A DNA stretch of 64,000 bases from JBOFMT01 sp051658525 (lineage in GTDB: Bacteria > Bacillota_I > Bacilli_A > Erysipelotrichales > Erysipelotrichaceae): positions 1-64,000 of the forward strand of contig JBOFMT010000119.1 in assembly GCA_051658525.1 (NCBI GenBank), written 5' to 3'. Position 1 is the first letter of the stretch; every line of letters begins with the position of its first letter. Of the stretch, positions 41,347-48,933 are shown one piece after another. Made by a program: the position numbers and the translations under genes. The notes below the pieces were generated by a model. It was given only the letters and a program-made list of their open reading frames with translations, ran no database searches and was not told where the DNA came from.

Positions 41347-41640
41347 TTATTTTTCGTCTTCAGTTTTGATAATCATGAAACGTACTACATTGTTGTTGAT
41401 ACGAGTCAAACGATCGAATTCAGCTACGCCTTCGTTCGTCGCAGATACGTTCATAACAACATAGTGACCTTTTGTCATTTTCTCAATTTCATACGCGAAT
41501 TCTCTAACACCCATATCATCAACTTTGTCGATTGAACCGTTGTGAGTTGTAATGATTGCTTCCAATCCACTCATAACTTCTTGGCGCGCAGCTTCTTCAA
41601 GAGAAGCATTCACGATGTACATGATTTCGTATTTTTTCAT
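41347..41640 (-). CDS. rpsF: 30S ribosomal protein bS6
   Basis: 97 residues starting MKKYEIMYIV, with the ferredoxin-like fold (VDDMGVREFAYEI and HYVVMNVSA). I use the ATG after AAGGAGG; a TTG three codons upstream is not needed. It is first in the operon with ssb and rpsR and is preceded by a structured leader likely bound by the S6:S18 pair. Confidence 0.97.
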   Translation of the reverse strand: MKKYEIMYIVNASLEEAARQEVMSGLEAIITTHNGSIDKVDDMGVREFAYEIEKMTKGHYVVMNVSATNEGVAEFDRLTRINNNVVRFMIIKTEDEK

Positions 41641-41715
41641 TTTGTACACCTCCTTGTGGTCATGTGGCTACATCTTTGATGCAGCAAGGAATAAATATAG
41701 ACATATCTACCCGTA
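41641..41715 (-). promoter_or_regulatory. Structured rpsF leader, S6:S18-binding type
   Basis: On the minus strand TCCTTG (41685-41690) pairs with CAAGGA (41651-41656), hiding part of the ribosome site. Above it CTGCATC (41678-41684) pairs with GATGTAG (41668-41674). An 11-base asymmetric bulge with CCAC and GACC (41657-41667) sits on the 3' side. This matches the general form of the known rpsF leader that S6:S18 binds to repress the operon. Confidence 0.65.
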
Positions 41716-41721
41716 TAAATG

Positions 41722-41750
41722 ATTATAACAACATTCCCTCAGGTTGTAAA
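41722..41750 (-). promoter_or_regulatory. Promoter of rpsF-ssb-rpsR
   Basis: Minus strand: TTTACA (41745-41750), 17-base spacer, perfect TATAAT (41722-41727). It gives a leader of about 75 bases. Confidence 0.8.
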
Positions 41751-41794
41751 GCTAACGAGCGCTAAATGATGAAAAAACCATCAATTCCCACACT

Positions 41795-42424
41795 TTATTT
41801 TAAATCGTCTGGCGTTGTAATTTTAATATTTTCGTAACTACCTTCTACCATATGTACATAACGCGTTGTTTCTAGTACACTCGCATCATCCGTACACGCT
41901 TTGTGATGGGCAATCGCATCTGCATAAGCAGCTTGAATCAACTCTGTTTCAAAACCTTGTGGCGTTTGGGCTTGCCATAAAGAAGCACGATGTGGCGTAT
42001 GATCGATGATGCCATCGGTAACAACCTTAATCGTATCCTTTACCGGTACCCCTAATATGGCTGCTTGGTGCGCTTCAACAGCTACCAATAAACGATCCAA
42101 ATCCGCCTGCGCAAGATATGGTCGAGCTCCATCATGAATGAGTACGTGTTCACTTGTTACATGTTGCAAAGCTAAATAGACACTCTCTTGGCGGGTTTTC
42201 CCACCTTGTACAAGCTGCACAGGATAGCCTTGCATCAGTGCAACCAAATCTGCATCACTTGCTGCGTGTGTCACAATGATTTGAACACATCGCTTGTCAG
42301 CTAAAAAGATTGCTAATGTATGTTCGAGGATTGTTTTATCCTCCATCACATACAACAGTTTATTATAACCTAAATTGGCTCGCGTACCGCTTCCTGCAGC
42401 CAAAACCACCACACTATAGTTCAT
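41795..42424 (-). CDS. ispD: 2-C-methyl-D-erythritol 4-phosphate cytidylyltransferase
   Basis: Makes CDP-methylerythritol in the MEP isoprenoid pathway. VVLAAGSGTRANLGYNK at the N-terminus is the CTP loop; VQGGKTRQESVY, IHDGARPY and WQAQTPQGF follow in order. The 209 residues end at KITTPDDLK, some 15-20 residues short of many homologues, a small C-terminal trimming past the catalytic core. It lies 12 bases after nrdJ and is probably cotranscribed with it. Confidence 0.93.
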   Translation of the reverse strand: MNYSVVVLAAGSGTRANLGYNKLLYVMEDKTILEHTLAIFLADKRCVQIIVTHAASDADLVALMQGYPVQLVQGGKTRQESVYLALQHVTSEHVLIHDGARPYLAQADLDRLLVAVEAHQAAILGVPVKDTIKVVTDGIIDHTPHRASLWQAQTPQGFETELIQAAYADAIAHHKACTDDASVLETTRYVHMVEGSYENIKITTPDDLK

Positions 42425-42436
42425 CGTTTCTCCTAT

Positions 42437-44950
42437 CTAGAGTCCACATTTGAGTTGGGCATTGCAATTGGTACATGTATTACAGCCACCAATTTCTTCC
42501 ACAACACCTTCCAAGCAAATTGGACATATATCTCCTATTTCACTTCCTATATTACGGTCTTGTCGATCGGAACGCAAGGGTGTTTTTTCCTTTTCGTTGG
42601 TTTCCTGTTTTACCGATACACCAAAATCTTTTACTAAATCCAATTGGTTCCAATCACCCTCATCATCATTGGTAAGCGATAATACTTGGGTATCACGACT
42701 ACCATCCACATATACCGTACCACCTTTTGCACCACCACGGTACAAGTTTTCATAGATTGTTTGTACTTGACGGACACTATATCCTCTTGGTGCATTCACC
42801 GTTTTCGAAATTGAGGAATCAATCCAACGTTGGATCGCACATTGTACATCCACATGCTCTTGTGGAGATAGTTCCATTGCGGAAACAAAGAACTCCGGTA
42901 AGGTTTCTTTGGTAAGCTGTGGGTATTGCGCTAAATAATCTTCGACAATTTTCGCATTGACTTCAATGTGTTTTCCCAAACGTCCACTACGGTAGTAGCT
43001 AAATGAGAAATACGGTTCAAGACCTGTTGAGACACCGACCATCGTACCCGTAGAACCGGTTGGCGCAATGGTTAAGAGATGCGAATTTCGTATCCCGTAG
43101 GTTTTAATATCTTCCTGAATCGACGTTGGTAAAGTTTGAATATAACCACTTTGTACAAAGGCATCGCGATCTGTTAACAGTGGGAAGCTCCCTTTTTCTT
43201 TTGCCAAAGCAACGCTAGTTTCATATGCAGTCGTTGCGATACATCCAAATACTTGATCAATTAAAACAAGACTTTCAGGGGAGCCATAGCGAACGCCAGC
43301 CCAAATCATCAAATCATGTAAACCCATTACCCCAAGACCAACACGTCGTTCTCCTAGAGCTTGCTCTTTATTGGCCTCCAAGAAATATGGTGTATTATCA
43401 ATGACATTATCCTGCATGCGAACCGTTAAGCTTACACACTCTTTTAGGGCATCATACTGAATTTCTCTTGTCGTCTTATTAACAAAATTCGCTAGATTAA
43501 TTGCGGAAAGATTACATACCGAATAAGGAGCTAATGGTTGTTCTCCACATGGATTGGTTGCTACCACCTTTTGACCATACCCTTTGGCATTCGTCATTTT
43601 ATTGGCATTATCAAGGAAGAAAATACCAGGTTCTGCCGAATAGGTTGCACAGAAGTTAATTAAGTCCCATAAGTCACGAGCTTGAATCGTTTGATATACT
43701 TTCACTGGATAGCCCAAAGCTTCCCATTCACGCACATCACCCATCGTATGCCAATGTGCATCATAATAAGCTTTCTCTTCTTCACTCATATGGTCTAAAT
43801 CAGGGAAGCGCAACTGGAATGTACTATCACTTTCTACTGCCTTCATCAATTCTTCACTGATGGTAACAGAGATATTCGCCCCCGTTAGGAAGGTTGGATT
43901 CACAACTTCATAAACACCACCATCTAGTAGTTGTTCATTTGCGTAATCCACAATCATTTCACTCGCTTTGGGATTGGATAATACGGTTTCATAAATTTCA
44001 ATTTCTTGTCTAGTTAATGGTTTGAATTCTAACTTATTACCAGCAAGGGTACGAATTTGTTCGTTTTTCGAATGATCATGCAACCATTTTAATACCTTTG
44101 GATTTTGCATTTTCGAAATAATAAACTCAAATACATCTGGATGCCAATCGGCCATCATAATCATTTGAGCACCTCTACGACTACCACCTTGTTCCACTAA
44201 GTTTGTTAAGTTTGCCAAGTCATTCAACCAACTTACCGCACCACTGGATTTGCCTCCAACACCTTTGGCAATACAGGCTTTTGGGCGCAAGGTAGAACCG
44301 TTGGTTCCAACACCTCCACCACGTGACATGATTTCCATAACTTCTTTTCGATGTTCAGCAATACCACCGCGGCTATCTTTCACAAATGGCATAACAAAAC
44401 AGTTGAAGTAGGTAACTTGTGTTCCACTACCTGCACCATAAAGCACGCGTCCTGCTGGTATTGTATTCATCTTTGCTATTTGCTCTGCAAATTTATCTCC
44501 GTATGTCGTACGCAGGGCAGCACTTTTTTCACTTTGTGCCAAGGCATGGCCTACACGACGTGCAATTTGCTCGAAATATAATTCCAATGGTTTATCCACT
44601 GCACTGATCTTTCGAACAATTCTTCCTGTTTGCAATTCTTCTTCATCCTGCAAAGAAGCTCGCCATTCTTCCTCTAATTCAACAATAACTTCACCTCGTT
44701 GTTGATCGATTGCTACTACATACCCAATTCCACGACTTGGAAAGACTGGATCTTCCTTCACAATGGTAATGACCAAATCACCAACCTGCAAGCTTTCTAG
44801 TTGTCGATCCTTTTGTGCATATCGATCCAACATAACCAAGCGACTTACACCGCTATGTGTTAGATGATCTCCTGCTTGAATTTCACTTAAGTGTGAAAAT
44901 TTTGTTTGTATGGTTTGATTGATTGTTTTGATTGTTGTGTTTGAATACAT
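42437..44950 (-). CDS. nrdJ: Adenosylcobalamin-dependent (class II) ribonucleotide reductase
   Basis: Reduces ribonucleotides to deoxyribonucleotides using a B12-derived radical, working with or without oxygen. Of 837 residues, the N-terminal part is followed by the alpha/beta barrel: FNCFVMPFV, GGGVGTNGSTLRP, the active-site loop VVATNPCGEQPLAP, and IAPTGSTGTMVG. The C-terminal tail has CPICLEGVVEEIGGCNTC and a final CNAQLKCGL, the redox-active Cys region. I see no cobalamin riboswitch or clear NrdR boxes in the 150-base upstream region. Confidence 0.95.
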   Translation of the reverse strand: MYSNTTIKTINQTIQTKFSHLSEIQAGDHLTHSGVSRLVMLDRYAQKDRQLESLQVGDLVITIVKEDPVFPSRGIGYVVAIDQQRGEVIVELEEEWRASLQDEEELQTGRIVRKISAVDKPLELYFEQIARRVGHALAQSEKSAALRTTYGDKFAEQIAKMNTIPAGRVLYGAGSGTQVTYFNCFVMPFVKDSRGGIAEHRKEVMEIMSRGGGVGTNGSTLRPKACIAKGVGGKSSGAVSWLNDLANLTNLVEQGGSRRGAQMIMMADWHPDVFEFIISKMQNPKVLKWLHDHSKNEQIRTLAGNKLEFKPLTRQEIEIYETVLSNPKASEMIVDYANEQLLDGGVYEVVNPTFLTGANISVTISEELMKAVESDSTFQLRFPDLDHMSEEEKAYYDAHWHTMGDVREWEALGYPVKVYQTIQARDLWDLINFCATYSAEPGIFFLDNANKMTNAKGYGQKVVATNPCGEQPLAPYSVCNLSAINLANFVNKTTREIQYDALKECVSLTVRMQDNVIDNTPYFLEANKEQALGERRVGLGVMGLHDLMIWAGVRYGSPESLVLIDQVFGCIATTAYETSVALAKEKGSFPLLTDRDAFVQSGYIQTLPTSIQEDIKTYGIRNSHLLTIAPTGSTGTMVGVSTGLEPYFSFSYYRSGRLGKHIEVNAKIVEDYLAQYPQLTKETLPEFFVSAMELSPQEHVDVQCAIQRWIDSSISKTVNAPRGYSVRQVQTIYENLYRGGAKGGTVYVDGSRDTQVLSLTNDDEGDWNQLDLVKDFGVSVKQETNEKEKTPLRSDRQDRNIGSEIGDICPICLEGVVEEIGGCNTCTNCNAQLKCGL

Positions 44951-44979
44951 CCCCGTACTTCCTTTCCTCTTAGTATTTC

Positions 44980-45009
44980 ATTGTATCGTACTTAGTATGT
45001 AAATTCCAA
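44980..45009 (-). promoter_or_regulatory. Probable promoter of nrdJ-ispD
   Basis: Minus strand: TTGGAA (45004-45009), 18-base spacer, TACAAT (44980-44985). Confidence 0.45.
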
Positions 45010-45068
45010 TTTGGATGCTTTTTCTTTTTTTATCCTCATTTTAATTCTTAGAATGAACAATAATATAT

Positions 45069-45096
45069 AAAAAAATGGGACCTTGCCCATTTTCGA
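45069..45096 (-). terminator. ldh terminator
   Basis: AAATGGG and CCCATTT (45073-45079 with 45086-45092) followed by a T run on the minus strand. Confidence 0.8.
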
Positions 45097-45100
45097 TTCC

Positions 45101-46057
45101 CTATTTTTCTTCTTGCATCACGGATTGCATCGTTGTTTTAAGAATCATAGCACTTTGATTTACTTGTTCCTCTTCACTCTCGCTCAGTGGCAGTAGAATA
45201 CAACGTTCCACCCCATTACGTGTCAAAACGCAAGGATTTGCTAAGACGACATCGCTTATACCATAAGCGCCATCCATCAGCGTGGAAACTGTTAGTACAC
45301 TGCGCTCATCACGTAAGATTGCTTCTACAATACGTCGCACGGCAAGGGCAATTGCATAATTGGTATATCCTTTCCGATCGATTACTTCAAACCCAGCACG
45401 TTTCACATCTTGTGCGATGGTTTCTCTCATCCGGATATCACAATGGGTGGCGTTGAGGGCACAATAGTCCTCAAGTGACATCCCTGCAATTCTTGTTTGT
45501 GACCATATTACCACTTCACTGTCACCGTGTTCCCCAACGATGTAACTAGCGATATCTCTAGCATCAATGTGGAAATAATCACCGAGAGCCTTTTGTAATC
45601 GTGAAGTATCGAGTACGGTACCTGAACCGATCACACGTTCCTTTGGTAACCCGGATAGTTTCCAAGTCAAATGTGTTAGGATATCCACTGGATTTGATAC
45701 GACCAAAAGGATCGCATCTGGCGAATAGGATACAATTTGTGGAACAATCGCCTCAAATACGGGGATGTTATTGCGTAAGATATCCAAACGAGTTTCATTC
45801 GGTTTTGGGCCAATTCCAGCAGCAATAATGACAATATCACTATCCTTACTTGCTGCATAGTCACCACTAATTACTTCAACACGTTTCACAAAAGCAGCCC
45901 CATGGGCTATATCTAATGCCTCAGCAAGTGCTTTGTCCTCATTTTGATCGATCAGTACTAAAGTGCTAGCAAGCGCTTCTTCTACTAGCGCAAATGCCGT
46001 TGCACTTCCAACAAAACCTGAACCGACAATCGTTATTTTATTTGCTTTCTTTTTCAT
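45101..46057 (-). CDS. ldh: L-lactate dehydrogenase family NAD-dependent 2-hydroxyacid dehydrogenase
   Basis: 318 residues. The NAD motif is IVGSGFVGSATAFAL, the catalytic His lies in GEHGDSE, and the substrate Arg in the loop ending ETRLDIL and in GTVLDTSRL. The loop residue that sets substrate choice (Gln102 in Bacillus numbering, in QKPGETR) is Pro84 here (GIGPKPNETR), so lactate specificity is not assured; a bulkier 2-oxo acid is possible. It is monocistronic with a terminator. An 8-bp inverted repeat, TACAATTT/AAATTGTA (46101-46127), lies in the upstream region. Confidence 0.88.
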   Translation of the reverse strand: MKKKANKITIVGSGFVGSATAFALVEEALASTLVLIDQNEDKALAEALDIAHGAAFVKRVEVISGDYAASKDSDIVIIAAGIGPKPNETRLDILRNNIPVFEAIVPQIVSYSPDAILLVVSNPVDILTHLTWKLSGLPKERVIGSGTVLDTSRLQKALGDYFHIDARDIASYIVGEHGDSEVVIWSQTRIAGMSLEDYCALNATHCDIRMRETIAQDVKRAGFEVIDRKGYTNYAIALAVRRIVEAILRDERSVLTVSTLMDGAYGISDVVLANPCVLTRNGVERCILLPLSESEEEQVNQSAMILKTTMQSVMQEEK

Positions 46058-46100
46058 ATGGATTTCCTCCTAACATCATTTTAGGCAGTCTATCTAGAAA

Positions 46101-46127
46101 TACAATTTGAATACTCTTTAAATTGTA
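46101..46127. repeat. Inverted repeat between ldh and the small Cys protein gene
   Basis: TACAATTT (46101-46108) and AAATTGTA (46120-46127) around an 11-base centre, between two divergent genes, in a position that could bind a regulator of ldh. It does not match the Rex consensus TTGTGAA-N8-TTCACAA. Confidence 0.4.
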
Positions 46128-46147
46128 AGAAAAAGAAGCACCTGAGT

Positions 46148-46176
46148 TTGCATTTCATTTCACTATCCGATATACT
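46148..46176 (+). promoter_or_regulatory. Promoter of the small Cys-motif gene
   Basis: TTGCAT (46148-46153), 17-base spacer, TATACT (46171-46176). Confidence 0.7.
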
Positions 46177-46213
46177 TGAAACAAGATTCAAAACTAGAGA
46201 AAAAGGAGATTGA

Positions 46214-46516
46214 ATGGAACAAAAATGCCCAGTATGCCCTAGAGCATGTGATATCAACGCGCTTCGCTGTATGCGTGGAGAAGAATACAAACGTACAGGA
46301 GTGATTCCAGTAAAACAAAAAGGAAGATTCCAATTTGAAAACCAAGAAAAAGGAAAAGTAATGAAATATCTTCATCATGTAATTCGTGAAGTTGACTATC
46401 CTGGCTTTACGCAAGCAAACGCAGATGATATGTTTGATATATTAACAAATGATGAAATAAGCGTCCTAGCAGAATTATTACAACGCATGGATGATCGCTG
46501 TAAAGGCAAAAAATAA
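46214..46516 (+). CDS. Small protein with N-terminal Cys cluster, unknown
   Basis: 100 residues. The N-terminus has CPVCPRACDINALRCMRG, with C5, C8, C12 and C19, a likely metal or iron-sulfur site. The rest, HHVIREVDYPGF and DDMFDILTNDEISVLAELL, is helical and could be a small winged helix of MarR-like type. AAAAAGGAG precedes the ATG and a good promoter and terminator frame it, so it is a real monocistronic gene. I recognise similar small proteins in clostridia but no function. Confidence 0.75.
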   Translation: MEQKCPVCPRACDINALRCMRGEEYKRTGVIPVKQKGRFQFENQEKGKVMKYLHHVIREVDYPGFTQANADDMFDILTNDEISVLAELLQRMDDRCKGKK

Positions 46517-46537
46517 CACCAAGGGTGTTATTTTTTA
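46512..46537. terminator. Bidirectional terminator
   Basis: AATAACACC (46512-46520) and GGTGTTATT (46524-46532) around a three-base loop, with T runs on both strands. Confidence 0.8.
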
Positions 46538-46562
46538 TTTTCGAGGCCATCACTTGCCGACC

Positions 46563-46952
46563 TTATTCATTATCCATGTTATTGAATTCTAATCGGCAAA
46601 CTTCCAATCCATCTTCAGTTTCACCTGTAGCATAAATGATAGCAGATGGATAATCTCTTTCATATTGAAAGGACTCAGCAGTCCATTCATAAATTTTTGT
46701 ACCGGTTTCTAAAAAGTTGCTCTCAAGACTATTTTTCGGGATACTGTATTGATCTTCGAGTTTTTTTTCAATTGTTCCCAAATACGTTCCTATATCTTCA
46801 TTCGTTAGCGGTCCATTATAAAAGCATTGATAAACCTCAGTATTATAGCTGATATATTTTTTGGGTAATTGATTCGCTTTTTTCACAACATTCGTTCCCA
46901 GTAACATAACGATAAAAACAACCGGAAATATAAGTGTTTTATTGTTTTTCAT
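46563..46952 (-). CDS. Membrane-anchored or secreted protein, unknown
   Basis: 129 residues. The N-terminus MKNNKTLIFPVVFIVMLLG is a signal anchor or uncleaved signal. The rest is polar and extracytoplasmic, with two Cys (YQCFYNG and LEVCRLEF) that could pair, and acidic in net charge. The start overlaps the stop of the 71-residue upstream gene in an ATGA. It has no strong ribosome site of its own, so translation should depend on that gene. No family recognised. Confidence 0.65.
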   Translation of the reverse strand: MKNNKTLIFPVVFIVMLLGTNVVKKANQLPKKYISYNTEVYQCFYNGPLTNEDIGTYLGTIEKKLEDQYSIPKNSLESNFLETGTKIYEWTAESFQYERDYPSAIIYATGETEDGLEVCRLEFNNMDNE

Positions 46953-47164
46953 AGGACTACCACACAAGGATCGTATAGCTCTCGTTTACATGAAGTTGCC
47001 TCAATGCCAGTATGAAGGGTATCCCTCATTGCACAGTCTTTTCGAATAGTATTCATTGGAATTAATGTTTCGTTAGTTTTCACTAACTGCATCCAGCTAG
47101 ATGAAATACGTAAGATAGGAGCTAAACATGCTAAACTATTTAAACCGTACTGAAGTTGTCTCAT
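46949..47164 (-). CDS. 71-residue Cys-containing small protein, unknown
   Basis: Supported mainly by translation signals: a strong GGAGGAG site before the ATG and a 4-base ATGA overlap with the following membrane-protein gene. The protein has four Cys (C13, C44, C59, C67), no clear signal peptide or membrane segment, and a C-terminus CKRELYDPCVVVL. Upstream, TTGCAG-17-TATATG on the minus strand is a possible promoter. I do not recognise the family; a pure coupling leader is the alternative. Confidence 0.5.
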   Translation of the reverse strand: MRQLQYGLNSLACLAPILRISSSWMQLVKTNETLIPMNTIRKDCAMRDTLHTGIEATSCKRELYDPCVVVL

Positions 47165-47341
47165 AAAGTATATCTCCTCCGTTTATAACGCAAATATCAC
47201 ACAAAAAAAACATATATCAACTTAAATATAAAACTGCAATACTTTTTCACTAACATTTATATGACTAAAAAAATAGCTTGGCACTACTGGCTTATTTCTT
47301 TTCCCTATCTCACAACGCTACTGCACACCCCCATTGGGAAT

Positions 47342-47373
47342 AAAAAAAATACGCCAATTATAACTGGCGTATT
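47342..47373 (-). terminator. lysS terminator
   Basis: AATACGCCA and TGGCGTATT (47348-47356 with 47365-47373) followed by a run of eight T on the minus strand. The rest of 47165-47440 holds a further weak stem in the lysS 3' region (47374-47440) and no gene. Confidence 0.88.
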
Positions 47374-47440
47374 CATGAGCGTTTTAATGTTCCATCACTT
47401 CTTGATTTCAAATCAAAACACGCTTCTTATATTTCGATGA

Positions 47441-48925
47441 CTAACGATTTTTCATATGTGGGAATAGAATAACTTCACGAATGGTAACACTGTTTGTCAA
47501 CAACATAACCAAACGGTCAATTCCAAGTCCTACTCCACCTGTTGGTGCCATTCCATATTCCAAGGCTTCTACATAGTCAACATCCATCTCATTCGCTTCA
47601 TCGTTTCCGTTTTCACGTTCTGCAACTTGCGCCATGAAACGTTCTCTTTGATCGATTGGGTCATTTAACTCAGAGAAAGCATTCGCATACTCTTTTCCAT
47701 CAATAAACAACTCAAAACGGTCTGTAAAACGTCCATCCTCTGCATTCTTTTTCGCAAGAGGTGAAATTTCTACAGGGTGACCGTATACATAAGTCGGCTG
47801 AATGATTTTATCTTCACAGAATGCTTCGAAGAACAAGTTGATGATGTGACCAACACCGGTATGGTGTTTTTCTACTTCTACATTGTGTTCTTTTGCCAAA
47901 GCTTTTGCTTCTTCTAGAGTCATTTCTTTCCAGAAATCAACACCACAAGCATCTTTGATTGCATCTACCATATGCAAACGAGCAAATGGAGCTTTCAAAG
48001 AAATCGTTTTATCTTTCCATTCAATATCCGTAGTCCCTTTTACTTTTAAGGCAACGTGTTCTAACATTCCTTCAACCATATCCATCATCCCTTGCATATC
48101 TGAATATGCAACGTATGCTTCTACGGTTGTAAATTCAGGATTGTGTGTCGCATCCATTCCTTCATTACGGAATAAACGTCCAATCTCGTAAACACCTTCT
48201 AATCCACCAACGATCAAACGTTTCAATGGTAATTCCGTTGCGATACGCATGTAGAATGGCATATCCAAAGTATTGTGGTGTGTTTCAAACGGACGAGCGG
48301 CTGCTCCACCTAAAATTGGTTGTAACACCGGAGTTTCTACTTCGATTAATCCTTGGTCATCTAGGAAGTTTTGGATTGCACGAATGATACGTGGACGTGT
48401 CATAGCGATTTCTTTTGCTTTGTCGTTCATAATCAAATCAACATAACGACGGCGGTAACGCTCTTCTACGTCTTGTAATCCGTGGAATTTTTCTGGTAAA
48501 GGACGAAGTGCTTTGGATAAGTGTGTATAAGCAGTTGCTTTTACACTCAATTCTCCATGATTGGTTTTAAATACCACACCTTCAATCCCGACGATGTCAC
48601 CTAAATCCGCTTTTTTGAAGATTTCAAATGTTTCTTCTCCAACCGTGTCTTTACGTACGTAAATTTGGATTTTCCCATCCACATCTTGAATGTGCATAAA
48701 TCCAGCTTTTCCTTGATCACGTTTGGTCATAATACGTCCTGCAATTTTTACAGTTACGTTTTTTTCTACCAATTCCTCTTTTGAGAATTGGTCGTAAGCA
48801 GCAAAAATTTGACCTGACTTGTGGGTACGATCGTAACGTTCTCCAAAAGGAGCGATGCCACGTTCTGCAAGTTCTTGCATTTTTTCACGGCGTACAATTT
48901 CTTGTTCTGATAAATTCATTTCCAT
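47441..48925 (-). CDS. lysS: Lysyl-tRNA synthetase, class II
   Basis: Charges tRNA-Lys. The OB-fold anticodon domain occupies about residues 45-150 (VKIAGRIMTKRDQGKAGF, then FMHIQDVDGKIQIYV). Class II motifs follow: motif 1 near FLDDQGLIEVETPVL, motif 2 GRLFRNEGMDATHNPEF and motif 3 GLGIDRLVMLL. About 494 residues is normal. I start at the Met with AGGT upstream, 8 bases after dusB; ten upstream codons are not needed. It is the last gene of the tilS-hpt-ftsH-hslO-dusB-lysS cluster. Confidence 0.97.
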   Translation of the reverse strand: MEMNLSEQEIVRREKMQELAERGIAPFGERYDRTHKSGQIFAAYDQFSKEELVEKNVTVKIAGRIMTKRDQGKAGFMHIQDVDGKIQIYVRKDTVGEETFEIFKKADLGDIVGIEGVVFKTNHGELSVKATAYTHLSKALRPLPEKFHGLQDVEERYRRRYVDLIMNDKAKEIAMTRPRIIRAIQNFLDDQGLIEVETPVLQPILGGAAARPFETHHNTLDMPFYMRIATELPLKRLIVGGLEGVYEIGRLFRNEGMDATHNPEFTTVEAYVAYSDMQGMMDMVEGMLEHVALKVKGTTDIEWKDKTISLKAPFARLHMVDAIKDACGVDFWKEMTLEEAKALAKEHNVEVEKHHTGVGHIINLFFEAFCEDKIIQPTYVYGHPVEISPLAKKNAEDGRFTDRFELFIDGKEYANAFSELNDPIDQRERFMAQVAERENGNDEANEMDVDYVEALEYGMAPTGGVGLGIDRLVMLLTNSVTIREVILFPHMKNR

Positions 48926-48933
48926 ATGTTTAC

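Noticed and set aside
42450..42915. Several open frames antisense to nrdJ
   Set aside because: They lack ribosome sites and fit as mirror frames of a strongly coding gene. The same holds for other antisense frames across the window.
44951..45100. Cobalamin riboswitch before nrdJ
   Set aside because: The 150-base region also holds the ldh terminator. It is too short and I see no B12-box-like sequence.
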